Source of the DNA: Streptomyces sp. MUM 178J
Lineage (GTDB): Bacteria; Actinomycetota; Actinomycetes; Streptomycetales; Streptomycetaceae
Reading direction: 5' to 3'
DNA: 64,000 nt
NCBI RefSeq assembly: GCF_022414575.1
Contig: NZ_JADWYQ010000001.1
Span: 248,001-312,000, forward strand
Part shown: piece by piece, positions 52,366-61,550 of the stretch
How the letters are laid out: each line of letters starts with the position of its first letter
How positions within the stretch are numbered: position 1 is the first letter of the stretch
Notes under the pieces: generated by a model
Database searches by the model: none
Seen by the model: the letters and a program-made list of their open reading frames with translations, nothing else
Told to the model about the DNA's origin: nothing
Position numbers and translations under genes: made by a program

Positions 52366-53733
52366 GTGGCAGGCGAGGACACGGCGGCGAAGGCCGTACC
52401 GGACCCGGCGTCGGCGTCGGCCGATCCGCGCGGCATGCGACGGGTGGCGACGGCCGGCTTCGTCGGCACGGCGATCGAGTTCTACGACTTCTTCCTCTAC
52501 GGCACCGCCGCCGCCCTCGTGCTGAACGACGCGTTCTTTCCCAACCTCTCCCCCGTCAACGGCACCCTCGCCTCGATGTCCACCTTCGCCGTGGCCTTCC
52601 TCGCCCGCCCCCTCGGGGCCGTGCTCTTCGGCCACTTCGGCGACCGGGTGGGCCGCAAGGCCACCCTGGTCGCCTCCCTCCTCCTCATGGGCCTGTCCAC
52701 GGCCGCCGTCGGGCTGCTGCCCGGATACCGGGAGTGGGGCGTCTGGGCCCCCGCCCTGCTGGTGTTCCTGCGGCTGTGCCAGGGCATCGGCATCGGCGGC
52801 GAGTGGGGCGGCGCCGTCCTGCTGTCCGCCGAGCACGCGCCGCCCGGAAGGCGCGGCCTGTACGGCGCGTTCCCCCAGTTCGGCCCGGCCGCCGGCTTCT
52901 TCGCCTCCACCGGCGTGTTCATGCTGCTGTCGGGCGCACTCGACGACGGGCAGTTCCGCAGCTGGGGCTGGCGGCTGCCGTTCCTGCTCTCGTTCGCGCT
53001 CGTCGGAGTGGGGCTGGCGGTCCGGCTGAGGATCAGCGAGACGCCGGTGTTCGCCCGTGCCGCCGCCGCCCGCGAGACCAGCCGCGCCCCGGTGGCAGAC
53101 GTCGTACGGCTGCACTGGCGGCAGCTGCTCCTCGGCGGCGGCGCGATGGTCGTCGTCTACGGGCTCTTCTACACCGCGACTGCCTACGCCCTGTCCTACG
53201 CCACGTCCGCCGCCGTCGGCGTGGACCGCACCACCATGCTGCTGCTGTCCATGGCCTCCGTCATCCCGCTGATCGCCGGCACCTGGTGGGGCGCCCTCCG
53301 CTCGGACACCCTCGGCCGCAGGCGCGTCTGCCTCCTCGGCGCGGCGCTGTGCACCGTCTGGGGGCCGCTGCTGCTCGCGCTGCTGGACACCGCGCGGCCC
53401 GCGCTGGTCCTCCTCGGGCTCTGCGGAGCGCTCGCCTGCGTCGGCGTCATCTACGGCCCGATGGGCTCCTGGCTGCCCGAGCTGTTCTCCACGAAGGTGC
53501 GGTACTCGGGCGCGTCGCTCGCATACAACCTGGGCGGGGTGCTGGGCGGCGCGGTCGCGCCGCTCGTCGCCACCCGGCTGCAGGACGCCCACGGCTCCCA
53601 CGCCGTCGGCGGATACCTCACCGCGATGGGCGTGGTGTCGCTGGTGTGCGTGTGGCTGCTGCCGGAGACCAGGGAGCGGGACCTCGACGCGGCCCCCAGC
53701 GCCCCGGCGCGCCGACGGCCCGGCCCACGGTGA
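52366..53733 (+). CDS. MFS transporter, metabolite:H+ symporter (MHS) family
   Basis: 455 residues with 12 helices. MHS features are GFVGTAIEFYDFFLYGTAAA at helix 1, FGHFGDRVGRKATLV (loop 2-3), QGIGIGGEWGGAVLLSAEHA and AFPQFGPAAGF. Relatives carry shikimate, citrate, proline/betaine or alpha-ketoglutarate; the substrate is unknown here. GTG 52366, seven bases after GGGGAAGG, is preferred over ATG 52318. Confidence 0.9.
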   Translation: MAGEDTAAKAVPDPASASADPRGMRRVATAGFVGTAIEFYDFFLYGTAAALVLNDAFFPNLSPVNGTLASMSTFAVAFLARPLGAVLFGHFGDRVGRKATLVASLLLMGLSTAAVGLLPGYREWGVWAPALLVFLRLCQGIGIGGEWGGAVLLSAEHAPPGRRGLYGAFPQFGPAAGFFASTGVFMLLSGALDDGQFRSWGWRLPFLLSFALVGVGLAVRLRISETPVFARAAAARETSRAPVADVVRLHWRQLLLGGGAMVVVYGLFYTATAYALSYATSAAVGVDRTTMLLLSMASVIPLIAGTWWGALRSDTLGRRRVCLLGAALCTVWGPLLLALLDTARPALVLLGLCGALACVGVIYGPMGSWLPELFSTKVRYSGASLAYNLGGVLGGAVAPLVATRLQDAHGSHAVGGYLTAMGVVSLVCVWLLPETRERDLDAAPSAPARRRPGPR

Positions 53734-53741
53734 CGTCACCG
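53728..53741. promoter_or_regulatory. 14-bp perfect palindrome over the MHS stop codon
   Basis: CGGTGACGTCACCG, 80 bp upstream of the TlpA gene. Could be an operator for the thiol-redox pair; no supporting second copy was found. Confidence 0.35.
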
Positions 53742-53819
53742 AACCGTAAGAGTTGCCGGGGCCCGCGGGAAGCGCATCCGCCCTAGTCTCAGGACGTCAC
53801 CCGACCCACAGGAGCCGAC

Positions 53820-54422
53820 ATGCGCGCCCGTGCCCGTACCCTCCTCGCCGTTCTGCTGTCCGCAACCCTGCTCAGCGGATGCGGTTCGGGCGGCGGTTCC
53901 GAGGCGCCCGGGGACTCCCAGGACTCCCAGGACGCCGCGGCCGCGAGCACGCCCTCCCAGACCCCGCCCTCCGAGGCGACCGCGCCGCCGGAGGAAGCAC
54001 CCGCGACGGCCGGGGCGCCCGAGGTGCTGCGCTTCACCGGGAAGACGGTCGACGGAAAGGACTTCGACGGCGCGACGCTCGCCGGAAAGCCGACCGTGCT
54101 GTGGTTCTGGGCCCCCTGGTGCCCCAAGTGCCGCGCGCAGGCCGCCGAGACCGCGAAGGTGGCCGCCGACTTCTCCGGCAGGGCGAACGTCGTCGGCGTC
54201 GCCGGGCTCGACCGGAACGACTCCATGCGCGACTTCGTCGCACAGACCCGGTCCGGGACGTTCCCGCATGTCTCCGACGAGGCGGGCGAGGTGTGGAAGC
54301 GCTTCAAGGTGACCCAGCAGAGCGTGTACGTCATCCTCGACAAGGACGGCAAGGAGACCTACAGCGGGGTGCTGCCCGGCGGCAAGGGCCTGGCCGAGAA
54401 GGTCGGGAAGCTCGTCGGCTGA
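53820..54422 (+). CDS. TlpA/ResA-like thiol-disulfide lipoprotein
   Basis: 200 residues. Lipoprotein signal with lipobox LLSGC (Cys near 21), a Ser/Pro/Ala linker to about 65, then a thioredoxin fold with WFWAPWCPKCRAQ (redox CPKC), FPHVSDEAGEVWKRFKVTQQ and the cis-Pro region. Works outside the membrane, taking electrons from CcdA, whose gene follows 39 bp later. ATG 53820. Confidence 0.92.
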   Translation: MRARARTLLAVLLSATLLSGCGSGGGSEAPGDSQDSQDAAAASTPSQTPPSEATAPPEEAPATAGAPEVLRFTGKTVDGKDFDGATLAGKPTVLWFWAPWCPKCRAQAAETAKVAADFSGRANVVGVAGLDRNDSMRDFVAQTRSGTFPHVSDEAGEVWKRFKVTQQSVYVILDKDGKETYSGVLPGGKGLAEKVGKLVG

Positions 54423-54461
54423 GCGCCGGACAGCGCGCACAGGACCCCCGCGACCACCGCC

Positions 54462-55364
54462 ATGGCCGACCTCCCTCTCGCCCTCGCCCTCAGCGCCGGA
54501 ATGCTCGCCGCGGTCAACCCGTGCGGCTTCGCCCTGCTTCCGGCGTACCTCTCCCTCCTCGTCCTCGGTGACGACTCCCCCGGCCGTACGGCGGCCGTCG
54601 GCCGGGCGCTGACCGCCACCGCCGCGATCACCGCCGGATTCGCCGCCCTCTTCGGCGTCTTCGGGCTGGCGATCCTGCCCGTCGCCGGCCGGGTGCAGGA
54701 GCAACTCCCGTGGTTCACCATCGGCTTCGGCGCACTGATGGCGGCCGCCGGGGCGTGGCTGGCCGCCGGACGCCAACTGCCGGCCCTCGCCCCCAAGGTG
54801 CGGCGCGCTCCGTCCGTGACCCGCTCGGTTCCCTCGATGGCGCTGTTCGGGATGGCGTACGCCACCGCCTCGCTGGGCTGCACCATCGCGCCGTTCCTCG
54901 CCATCGTCGTCTCCGCCTTCCGCAGCGGCTCGACCGGCGAGGGGATCGCGCTGTTCGCCGCGTACGCCGCCGGTATGGGCATCATCGTCGGCGCGGCCTC
55001 GCTGACCGTCGCCCTCACCCGCAGCGCCGCCGTCGGCCGGCTGCGCGCCCTCGGCCGGCTCGCGCCCCGCATCGGCGGCGTACTGCTGCTGCTCATCGGC
55101 GCGTATGTGGCGTACTACGGCTGGTACGAGATCCGGGTGCAGAACGACCCGGCTGCCCAGGACCCGGTCATCGACGCGGCCGGAGCCGTCCAGCGCGCCA
55201 TCGCGGACGCCGTGGACGCCGCCGGGCCCGGAACCGCCGCCGCGGCCTTCGCGGTGCTGCTGGCCGTCGCCGGAACCGCGGCCGTACGGCGGCGCAGGCG
55301 GTCCGGTCGACGGCCCGAGGGGAGCGCGGGCGCGGGGGCGGGGGCGCACGGTAGTGCGGAGTGA
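54462..55364 (+). CDS. CcdA-type transmembrane thiol reductase
   Basis: 300 residues, six to seven helices plus a basic, Gly/Ala-rich tail. The two helix Cys of CcdA/DsbD are visible in AAVNPCGFALLPAYLSLLVL and ATASLGCTIAPFLAIVVSAF, each with the flanking Pro. Transfers reducing power from cytosolic thioredoxin to the upstream TlpA-like lipoprotein. ATG 54462. Confidence 0.92.
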   Translation: MADLPLALALSAGMLAAVNPCGFALLPAYLSLLVLGDDSPGRTAAVGRALTATAAITAGFAALFGVFGLAILPVAGRVQEQLPWFTIGFGALMAAAGAWLAAGRQLPALAPKVRRAPSVTRSVPSMALFGMAYATASLGCTIAPFLAIVVSAFRSGSTGEGIALFAAYAAGMGIIVGAASLTVALTRSAAVGRLRALGRLAPRIGGVLLLLIGAYVAYYGWYEIRVQNDPAAQDPVIDAAGAVQRAIADAVDAAGPGTAAAAFAVLLAVAGTAAVRRRRRSGRRPEGSAGAGAGAHGSAE

Positions 55365-55394
55365 GCCAGGCCCTGGCACACCCCGCCCCCCTCT

Positions 55395-55560
55395 GAGATG
55401 CTTCCTGACGACAACGCGACGGCGGACGAGGAAGCCGGTGAGATTCCGGCACGGTACCGCCACTGTGTAGGGGGAGCGACTCCGCCATGGCCACCGCCCG
55501 CTGAAGGGTGGGAAGGCCGGGGAAGCGTCGATCCCGAGTCAGGAGACTCACGCCGTCGCA
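55395..55560 (+). ncRNA. Cobalamin riboswitch
   Basis: Conserved blocks in order: GAGGAAGCCGGTGAGATTCC (55428 on), GGCACGGTACCGCCACTGTG, and the B12 box GAGTCAGGAGACTCACGCC (55536-55554). It lies 185 bp before the importer gene. A later hairpin (GCCGCT-gctg-AGCGGC, 55663-55678) may be the expression platform. Expected to switch the operon off when cobalamin is plentiful. Confidence 0.92.
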
Positions 55561-55744
55561 CCTCGACGTTCCGGGGCGGATCTCCCCGAGAGAGGACGGT
55601 GGCACCCGTGTGCCCGCGTATCTGTGACAGCTCCTCCGTGCAGCCTGCCGTGCCGACCCCGGGCCGCTGCTGAGCGGCTCCCGGCACCGGACGTCTTCTT
55701 CCCCACGCCGTCAGGCGTTTCCCTTTCGCACGCCAGGAGCCATC

Positions 55745-57019
55745 GTGCCCGTTTCCCTGCTGCGCAGGCGCATGCCCGCGCGCCGCTCGACCGCCACGAC
55801 CGCCACGACCGCCGCCGCCACCGCGTCGCTGCTCGCGCTGAGCCTCGCCCTCACCGCCTGCGGCGGCGACTCCGCACCGCCCGCCGCGGACACCAAGGCC
55901 GCCGAGAGCGGCGGCGACGGCTGCATCGCGGACTTCGACCCCGCCAAGGACTACTTCCCCGTCAAGTCCCGGGTGCAGCACGCCAAGAACTTCACCCTCC
56001 GCTATGCGAAGAGCTATCAGGTCCTCACCGTCAAGGAACCCTTCCCCAAGGGCAAGCCGGAGACCTACGTCCTGGTCAGGTGCGGAGCCCCCAAGCCGAA
56101 GCTGACCGGCGAACTGGCGGAGGCGCCACAGATCACCACACCGGTCAAGAGCCTCTACTCGGCGTCCACCACGCATCTGCCGCTGCTGACCGAGACCGGC
56201 GCACTCGATGTGCTGACCGGCGTCGGCAACAGCGCCTACATCAGCTCGCCCGAGGTGCGTGAGCGGGTGAAGTCCGGCGAGGTCGCGGTGTACGCGGCCG
56301 ACAACAGCATCGACGCGGAGAAGGTCATCGCGGCCAAGCCCGATGTGCTGATGACCGGCGGCGCCGACGACCCGCAGTACCCGAAGCTGCGCCAGGCGGG
56401 CGTCGCGGTCGTCGCCAACGCCGAGTGGCTGGAGCCCAGTCCGCTGGGCCGGGCCGAGTGGGTCAAGGCGGTGGCCGCGCTGACCGGGGCCGAGAAGCGG
56501 GCGGGCGAACTGTTCGACACCATCGAGTCGGACTACGGCAAGGTAGCCGCCAGGGCCGCCAAGGCCGCGGAGAAGGGCGAGCCGGTGAAGGTGCTGCCCG
56601 GCGCCATGTACCAGGGCCAGTGGAGCATGGCCCCCGGCGGCAGCTACCTCGGCCGGCTCATCAGGGACGCCGGCGGCACGTATCCCTGGGCGGGCGACAG
56701 AAGCACCGGCAACCTTCAGCTCGGCTTCGAGGCCGTGTACGCCAAGGGTGGCGACGCGAAGATCTGGCTGACGGGCGAGCAGTGGACGTCTTCCGCCGAC
56801 GCGGTCAAGGCGGACCGCCGCTACGGCGAGCTGGCGGCCGTCAAGGACGGGGAGATCTGGACGAACACCAAGGCCCTCGGCCCAGAGGGCGGCAACGACT
56901 ACTTCGAACGCGGGGTGCTGCGGCCCGACCTGGTGCTCGCGGACCTCTTCGCGATCCTGCACCCGGAGGAGGCGGCCGGCCACACCTTTGCCTTCCACCA
57001 GAAGGTGCCCAGGGCGTGA
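55745..57019 (+). CDS. btuF: Cobalamin-type ABC importer, substrate-binding lipoprotein
   Basis: 424 residues from GTG 55745 after AGGAG. Signal peptide with lipobox LTAC near residue 38. FepB/BtuF fold: LPLLTETGALDVLTGVGNSA, VIAAKPDVLMTGG, AVVANAEWLEPSPLGRAEWV, GEIWTNTKALGPEGGNDYFE. Binds corrinoid (judged from the riboswitch) outside the cell. Overlaps the permease start by GTGA. Could also be a siderophore-binding paralogue. Confidence 0.85.
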   Translation: MPVSLLRRRMPARRSTATTATTAAATASLLALSLALTACGGDSAPPAADTKAAESGGDGCIADFDPAKDYFPVKSRVQHAKNFTLRYAKSYQVLTVKEPFPKGKPETYVLVRCGAPKPKLTGELAEAPQITTPVKSLYSASTTHLPLLTETGALDVLTGVGNSAYISSPEVRERVKSGEVAVYAADNSIDAEKVIAAKPDVLMTGGADDPQYPKLRQAGVAVVANAEWLEPSPLGRAEWVKAVAALTGAEKRAGELFDTIESDYGKVAARAAKAAEKGEPVKVLPGAMYQGQWSMAPGGSYLGRLIRDAGGTYPWAGDRSTGNLQLGFEAVYAKGGDAKIWLTGEQWTSSADAVKADRRYGELAAVKDGEIWTNTKALGPEGGNDYFERGVLRPDLVLADLFAILHPEEAAGHTFAFHQKVPRA

Positions 57020-58122
57020 CGGCCGTCACCGACACATCGCCGACCGCCCGCGAGCCGGTCCCCGAACCGGCCCGCGGGCCCGCGCGGCGGCGGCTTCTCG
57101 CCGTCGGCGCGCTGGCCGCGGGCACGGCCGCGCTGTTCGTGCTGACGATCGCCGTCGGCTCGTACCACGTCCCGGTCGGGGAGGTGGTACGCGTGCTGTT
57201 CGGGGACGACGGGGCCGATCCGCGGTGGGCCGTCATCGTCCACGAGGTGCGGCTGCCGCGCGCGCTGACCGCCGTCGCCGTCGGCGCAGCGCTGGCCGTG
57301 GCCGGAGTGCAGATGCAGACGCTGTTCCGCAACGCCCTCGCCGACCCGTTCTCCCTCGGTGTGAGCAGCGGGGCAAGCATGGGCGTCGCGGCGGTGGTCG
57401 TCACCACCGGCGGCGTCGCCGGGAGCTTCACCGGCGATCTGGCCGGCCTCGGCCGGATCGGCGTCATCGTCGCGGCCGCCCTCGGCGCGGCCTGTGTGCT
57501 GGCGCTGGTGCTCACGCTGTCGCGCTGGGTGCGGTCGGCGGTCACTCTGCTGGTCATCGGCGTGATGATCGGCTCGGCCGCGACCGCGCTGGTGAGCGTG
57601 GCGCTGGTGTATGCCAGGCCGGAGCGCGCCCAGCAGTTCGTCATCTGGGGTCTGGGCAGCTTCTCCGCCACGACCTGGCCCGACCTCGCGGTGATGCTGC
57701 CCGTGATCGGAGCGGGTCTGCTGACCGCACTGCTGACGGCCAAGCGGCTCAACGCGCTGCTGCTCGGCGAGGACTACGCCCGCACCATGGGCCTCAACGT
57801 CCGGCGCACCAGGGACCTCGCCCTGCTCGGCACCTCGCTGCTCGCCGGGGCCGCCACCGCGTTCTGCGGTCCGGTGGCCTTCCTCGGGCTCGCGGTGCCG
57901 CATCTGACCCGGGTCGCCCTGGGCACCTCCGACCATCGGGCGCTCATCCCGGCGTCGATGCTCGCGGGCGCGTTTCTGGCGCTGGCGTGCGCGCTGCTCA
58001 GCCGGCCGCCGGGCTTGGACGCGGTGCTGCCGCTGAACGCGATCACCTCCCTGTTCGGCGCGCCCGTCGTCATCGCCTTCCTGGTGCGCAGCCGCCGCGG
58101 ACTGCAAGGAGTGACGCCATGA
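57016..58122 (+). CDS. btuC: ABC importer permease (FecCD/BtuC family)
   Basis: 368 residues, about ten helices. FecCD hallmarks: VRLPRALTAVAVGAALAVAG, NALADPFSLGVSSGASMG, GLGSFSATTW, AFCGPVAFLGLAVPHLTR (coupling to ATPase). GTG 57016 overlaps the binding-protein stop, and the stop overlaps the ATPase start (ATGA). Confidence 0.9.
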   Translation: MTAVTDTSPTAREPVPEPARGPARRRLLAVGALAAGTAALFVLTIAVGSYHVPVGEVVRVLFGDDGADPRWAVIVHEVRLPRALTAVAVGAALAVAGVQMQTLFRNALADPFSLGVSSGASMGVAAVVVTTGGVAGSFTGDLAGLGRIGVIVAAALGAACVLALVLTLSRWVRSAVTLLVIGVMIGSAATALVSVALVYARPERAQQFVIWGLGSFSATTWPDLAVMLPVIGAGLLTALLTAKRLNALLLGEDYARTMGLNVRRTRDLALLGTSLLAGAATAFCGPVAFLGLAVPHLTRVALGTSDHRALIPASMLAGAFLALACALLSRPPGLDAVLPLNAITSLFGAPVVIAFLVRSRRGLQGVTP

Positions 58123-59276
58123 CGGAACTGATGGAGACAGCGACCGAGGACGCTTCCGCCGCGACCGGCACGACCGGCGCCGCGAACAGGACCCGCACCA
58201 CGGACACAACCGGCGCCGCGAACAGGACCCGCACCATGGACACGACCCGCACCATGGACACGACGGACACGACCGGCACGGCGGGGATCAGCACCCGCGG
58301 GCTCACCGTCGGCTACCGCATGCGCCGGGCGTCCGGGCGGCGGCGGGAGCGGGCCGTGCTCCGCGAGCTCGACCTGACCGCGCGCGCCGGAGAGCTGACC
58401 GTGCTCCTCGGTCCCAACGGCGCGGGCAAGTCCACCCTGCTGCGCACCCTGTGCGGACTGCAGCCTCCGCTCGCCGGGTCCGTGCGCATCGGCGGCCTCG
58501 ACATCGCCGGCCAGTCGCCCGCGGCGCTCGCCCGGCGTCTCGCGGTCGTACTGACCGACCGGGTGGACGCGGGACTGCTGTCCGCCCGCGAACTGGTCGC
58601 CCTGGGCCGCCATCCGCACACCGGGTTCACCGGACGCCTCTCCGACGCCGATCACACGGCCGTGGAGTGGGCCCTGGACGCGGTGGCCGCCGGGCATCTC
58701 GGGGACCGGCCCGCCGCCGAACTCTCCGACGGAGAGCGCCAGCGGGTGCTCACCGCACGCGCCCTCGCCCAGGAGCCGGCGGCCGTGCTGCTGGACGAGC
58801 CGACCGCGTTCCTCGATGTGCCGTCACGGGTGGCGCTGACCGTGCTGCTGCGCGACCTGGCCCGCAGCAGGGGCCTGACGGTGGTGGTCAGCACCCACGA
58901 TCTGGAGCTGGCGCTGCGCGTCGCCGACGCCGTCTGGCTGGTCGACCGCTCCTTGAGGGTGCACGCGGGCGCACCCGAGGACCTCATCGCCCGCGGGGCG
59001 GTCGCCGCGGCCTTTGACGCCGAACATCTGGCCTTCGACGCCGCCTCTGGCAGCTTCGGGCTGCGCCGCCCCGCGCGGGCGACCGTGGCCATGGACGCCC
59101 CGCCCGCGCTGCGCCCGCTGCTGGAGCGAGCCCTGGCAAGGGAGGACCTGGCCACAGGGGACGGCGACACCCTCGTCACCGCGGGCTCCGACGGGACGCT
59201 GACGGTGCGCGGGCGCGGCAGGACCGTACGGACGCGGTCCTTCCAGGAGCTGACCCGGGAGGTACGGACATGGTGA
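58119..59276 (+). CDS. btuD: ABC importer ATPase (BtuD/FecE family)
   Basis: 385 residues. The first ~60 are a Thr/Asp-rich repeat tract (TTGAANRTRTTD, DTTRTMDTTDTT) from 36-bp and 18-bp DNA repeats and look non-functional. Then Walker A GPNGAGKST, signature LSDGERQR (LSGGQ variant), Walker B AAVLLDEPTAFLD and the H-loop STHD. The C-terminal ~100 residues are extra. ATG 58119 is coupled to the permease, but a later start near residue 60 is conceivable. Confidence 0.88.
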   Translation: MTELMETATEDASAATGTTGAANRTRTTDTTGAANRTRTMDTTRTMDTTDTTGTAGISTRGLTVGYRMRRASGRRRERAVLRELDLTARAGELTVLLGPNGAGKSTLLRTLCGLQPPLAGSVRIGGLDIAGQSPAALARRLAVVLTDRVDAGLLSARELVALGRHPHTGFTGRLSDADHTAVEWALDAVAAGHLGDRPAAELSDGERQRVLTARALAQEPAAVLLDEPTAFLDVPSRVALTVLLRDLARSRGLTVVVSTHDLELALRVADAVWLVDRSLRVHAGAPEDLIARGAVAAAFDAEHLAFDAASGSFGLRRPARATVAMDAPPALRPLLERALAREDLATGDGDTLVTAGSDGTLTVRGRGRTVRTRSFQELTREVRTW

Positions 59277-60112
59277 GGAACACCGCGCACACCGCGCACA
59301 CCGCGCACACCGCCGCCCTCGGCCTGGCCGGCCGTCTGGAGCGGATCAGCGCCGTGGGACCGTACTTCGCCGTCCACTGCGGCGATCTGCCGGACTCGGA
59401 CGCCGCGGGCTTCCGCCCGATGACGGAGCTGTACGAGGACGGCGCGCTCACCGCCTACACGGAGACGGTGCGCGGGCGCATGGGCGTCGACCAGCCGCGC
59501 GTCGCCGCCTCCACGGTGCAGTTGGGCACCGCCTCCCGGCTGTGGTCGATCGCCCTCGCGGCGGCCGCCGTCGGCGGACGCGTGCCCGATCTGCATCCCC
59601 GGACGCTGTGGTGGCGGCCGGGCGCGTCGGGACCGGTCGAGCTCTGGCTGCCCGTGCCGCGGGAGCTGCCGGACGCCGCCGCGGACGGCCCGGCCGACGC
59701 CGTGCACCGCACCGTGGCCGAGGCCAACCTCCGCCCCCTCGCCGACGCGGTCCACCGCGTGTTCGGCGTCTCCCCGCACATCCTGCGCGGCAACGCCGCC
59801 TCCGCCCTCATCGGCTCCCTGCGCGTGCTGCTCGCCCGCGTCCCGGAGGCGGACCGGGCGGCGGCCCTCTCGGTCGTACGCGACCTGCTCGGCCGGGAGC
59901 CGCTGGCCGGAGCCGGGGACTTCACCGCCGACGCGGACGGGAACATCGCCTTCCGCCGCCGCAGCTGCTGCCTTTACTACCGCGTGCCGGGCGCGGGCGT
60001 CTGCGGCGACTGCGTCCTGACCGGCCGCCCGAGCCGGGCCGACCGAACCACCCTGGACAGCGGGACCACGCGGAACAGCAGGACCGACCGGACCACCCGA
60101 AACAGCCGCTGA
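59270..60112 (+). CDS. FhuF-like (2Fe-2S) ferric/corrinoid reductase
   Basis: 280 residues. The C-terminal FhuF motif is CC-x10-C-x2-C (SCCLYYRVPGAGVCGDC), which binds 2Fe-2S. The N-terminal domain has VDQPRVAASTVQLGTASRLW and LRGNAASALIGSL, typical of FhuF-like proteins, and there is a repetitive N-terminal HTAHTAHT tract. FhuF reduces ferric siderophore; here, behind a B12 riboswitch, reduction of imported corrinoid or cobalt is an alternative. Overlaps the ATPase gene by 7 bp. Confidence 0.83.
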   Translation: MVRNTAHTAHTAHTAALGLAGRLERISAVGPYFAVHCGDLPDSDAAGFRPMTELYEDGALTAYTETVRGRMGVDQPRVAASTVQLGTASRLWSIALAAAAVGGRVPDLHPRTLWWRPGASGPVELWLPVPRELPDAAADGPADAVHRTVAEANLRPLADAVHRVFGVSPHILRGNAASALIGSLRVLLARVPEADRAAALSVVRDLLGREPLAGAGDFTADADGNIAFRRRSCCLYYRVPGAGVCGDCVLTGRPSRADRTTLDSGTTRNSRTDRTTRNSR

Positions 60113-60126
60113 GGAAGGAAACAGCC

Positions 60127-60684
60127 ATGACTGCCACGGAGTACGCCGTCGTCGAGACCCCCGGCGGCGGCGTCGAGCACGTCTGGGCGCTGCCCGCCGA
60201 CGAGTCCACCCTCCTCGACCTGATCACCGCCGTCTTCACCGACCACTGGCAGCACATCCACTTCGGCCCCATCATCGAGGGCGCGGCCTGGGAGGTCGGC
60301 GCGCCGAACGCCCCGACCGGCATCACCGTGAACGACGGCTATGCCACGGTCGACTTCGGGGCCTGGCACTTCCATCTGTGCATCGGCGAGCACACCGCGT
60401 CCGGGCCTGAGATGGGCCGTATCCGCCGCTGCTCGCGCGCCGAGCTGTACCGCACCGTCGGCACGGACGGCGCCCCGGTCAGCTGGGGCCTGCGGCTCTT
60501 CAACGGCCGGGACGAGCAGATGATGACCGTCCTGCTGCCCAATCCGTTCCTGAGCGACCGCCAGTCCATTCTGGACACACCCGACTTCGGCCGCCTCGCC
60601 GCCTGGGACGAGCTGCGTGAGAGGTTCCTGTCCCTGCCGCCCGATCCGCTGGACCGCACGGGCAAGGGCTTCGCCCACGGCTGA
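60127..60684 (+). CDS. Conserved protein of the cobalamin operon (185 aa)
   Basis: 185 residues, no signal peptide or membrane helix. HWQHIHFGPIIEGAAWEVGA, DFGAWHFHLCIGEHTASGPE and CSRAELYRTVGTDGAPVSWG are striking and His-rich (HWQHIHF, WHFHLCIGEH), perhaps a metal or corrinoid site. I believe it belongs to a DUF family found with cobalt/B12 genes but cannot name it surely. ATG 60127 after GGAAGGAA, 14 bp after the reductase. Confidence 0.8.
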   Translation: MTATEYAVVETPGGGVEHVWALPADESTLLDLITAVFTDHWQHIHFGPIIEGAAWEVGAPNAPTGITVNDGYATVDFGAWHFHLCIGEHTASGPEMGRIRRCSRAELYRTVGTDGAPVSWGLRLFNGRDEQMMTVLLPNPFLSDRQSILDTPDFGRLAAWDELRERFLSLPPDPLDRTGKGFAHG

Positions 60685-60692
60685 GGCGGCCC

Positions 60693-60845
60693 GGTCCGGC
60701 TCGGCGCGGCTCGGGTCAGCTCAGCGCGGCGCGGCGCGGCGCGGCGCGGGTCAGCGCGGCGCGGCGCGGGTCAGCGCGGCTCGGCGCGGGTCAGCGCGGC
60801 TCGGCGCGGCTCGGCTCGGCGCGGCGCGGGTCAGCTCAGCTCGGC
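60693..60845. repeat. GGCGCGG / GGTCAGCGCGG simple-repeat tract
   Basis: About 150 bp built of GGCGCGG, GGCTCGG and GGGTCAGCGCGGC words, between the convergent B12 operon and trkA, reaching the last codons of trkA. Irregular unit length; no spacers. Confidence 0.85.
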
Positions 60846-61550
60846 GAAGGTCTCCACCGCTCGTGTCCTGCCGGTCACGATGATCACATCGCCCTTCTCG
60901 ATGACCGTCTCGGCGGTCGCGTAGGTGAAGTCCTGTCCGGGCCGTTTGATGCCGACGACCGTGACGCCGTACTTGCTGCGCACGGCGCTCCGCCCGAGCG
61001 GCACCCCGGTGGCGATCTCCGGCGCGACCGTCTTGACCAGCGCGAAGTCGTCGTCGAACTCGATGAAGTCCAGCATCCGCCCGGTGACCAGATGGGCCAC
61101 CCGCTCGCCCATCTCATGCTCGGGCAGCACCACATGGTGTGCGCCGAGGCGTTCGAGGATCTGGCCGTGCTGGCGGCTGATGGCCTTGGCCCAGATGTTG
61201 GGCACGTTCTCCTCCAGCAGGTTGGAGGTGACCAGGATGCTGGCCTCTATGTCGGTGCCGATGCCGACGACCGCGCTGGTGAACTCGTGCACGCCGAGCT
61301 GCCGCAGCACCTCCGGGTCGGTGCAGTCGGCGACGGCGGAGTGGGTGAGGGCGTCACTGTGCCGCTGGACGAGCCCGGGGTCGGTGTCGATGCCCAGCAC
61401 GTCCCAGCCGCGCCGGGTCAGTTCATGGGCGAGCGAGCTGCCGAAGCGTCCCAGGCCGATCACCGCGACCCGCTGGTCGCCCAGCTCCGGACGCTGCTCG
61501 ACGAGCCGCCTGCGGCGACGGCGGCGCAGTTGGTGCAGGTAGTTACCCAA
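60831..61550 (-). CDS. trkA: TrkA-family potassium channel regulatory subunit
   Basis: 239 residues. An Arg-rich N-terminus (HQLRRRRRRRLVEQRPELG), RCK N-domain VAVIGLGRFGSSLAHELTRR (Rossmann), LGIDTDPGLVQ, ADCTDPEVLRQLGVHEF, and a TrkA-C domain (VPLGRSAVRSKYGVTVVGIK RPG). Binds NAD(H)/ATP and gates TrkH. Overlaps the trkH stop by 8 bp. The stop lies in the simple-repeat tract. Confidence 0.93.
   Translation of the reverse strand: MGNYLHQLRRRRRRRLVEQRPELGDQRVAVIGLGRFGSSLAHELTRRGWDVLGIDTDPGLVQRHSDALTHSAVADCTDPEVLRQLGVHEFTSAVVGIGTDIEASILVTSNLLEENVPNIWAKAISRQHGQILERLGAHHVVLPEHEMGERVAHLVTGRMLDFIEFDDDFALVKTVAPEIATGVPLGRSAVRSKYGVTVVGIKRPGQDFTYATAETVIEKGDVIIVTGRTRAVETFAELS

Noticed and set aside
60693..60845. 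CRISPR-like array
   Set aside because: Words of unequal length without unique spacers; simple GC repeat.
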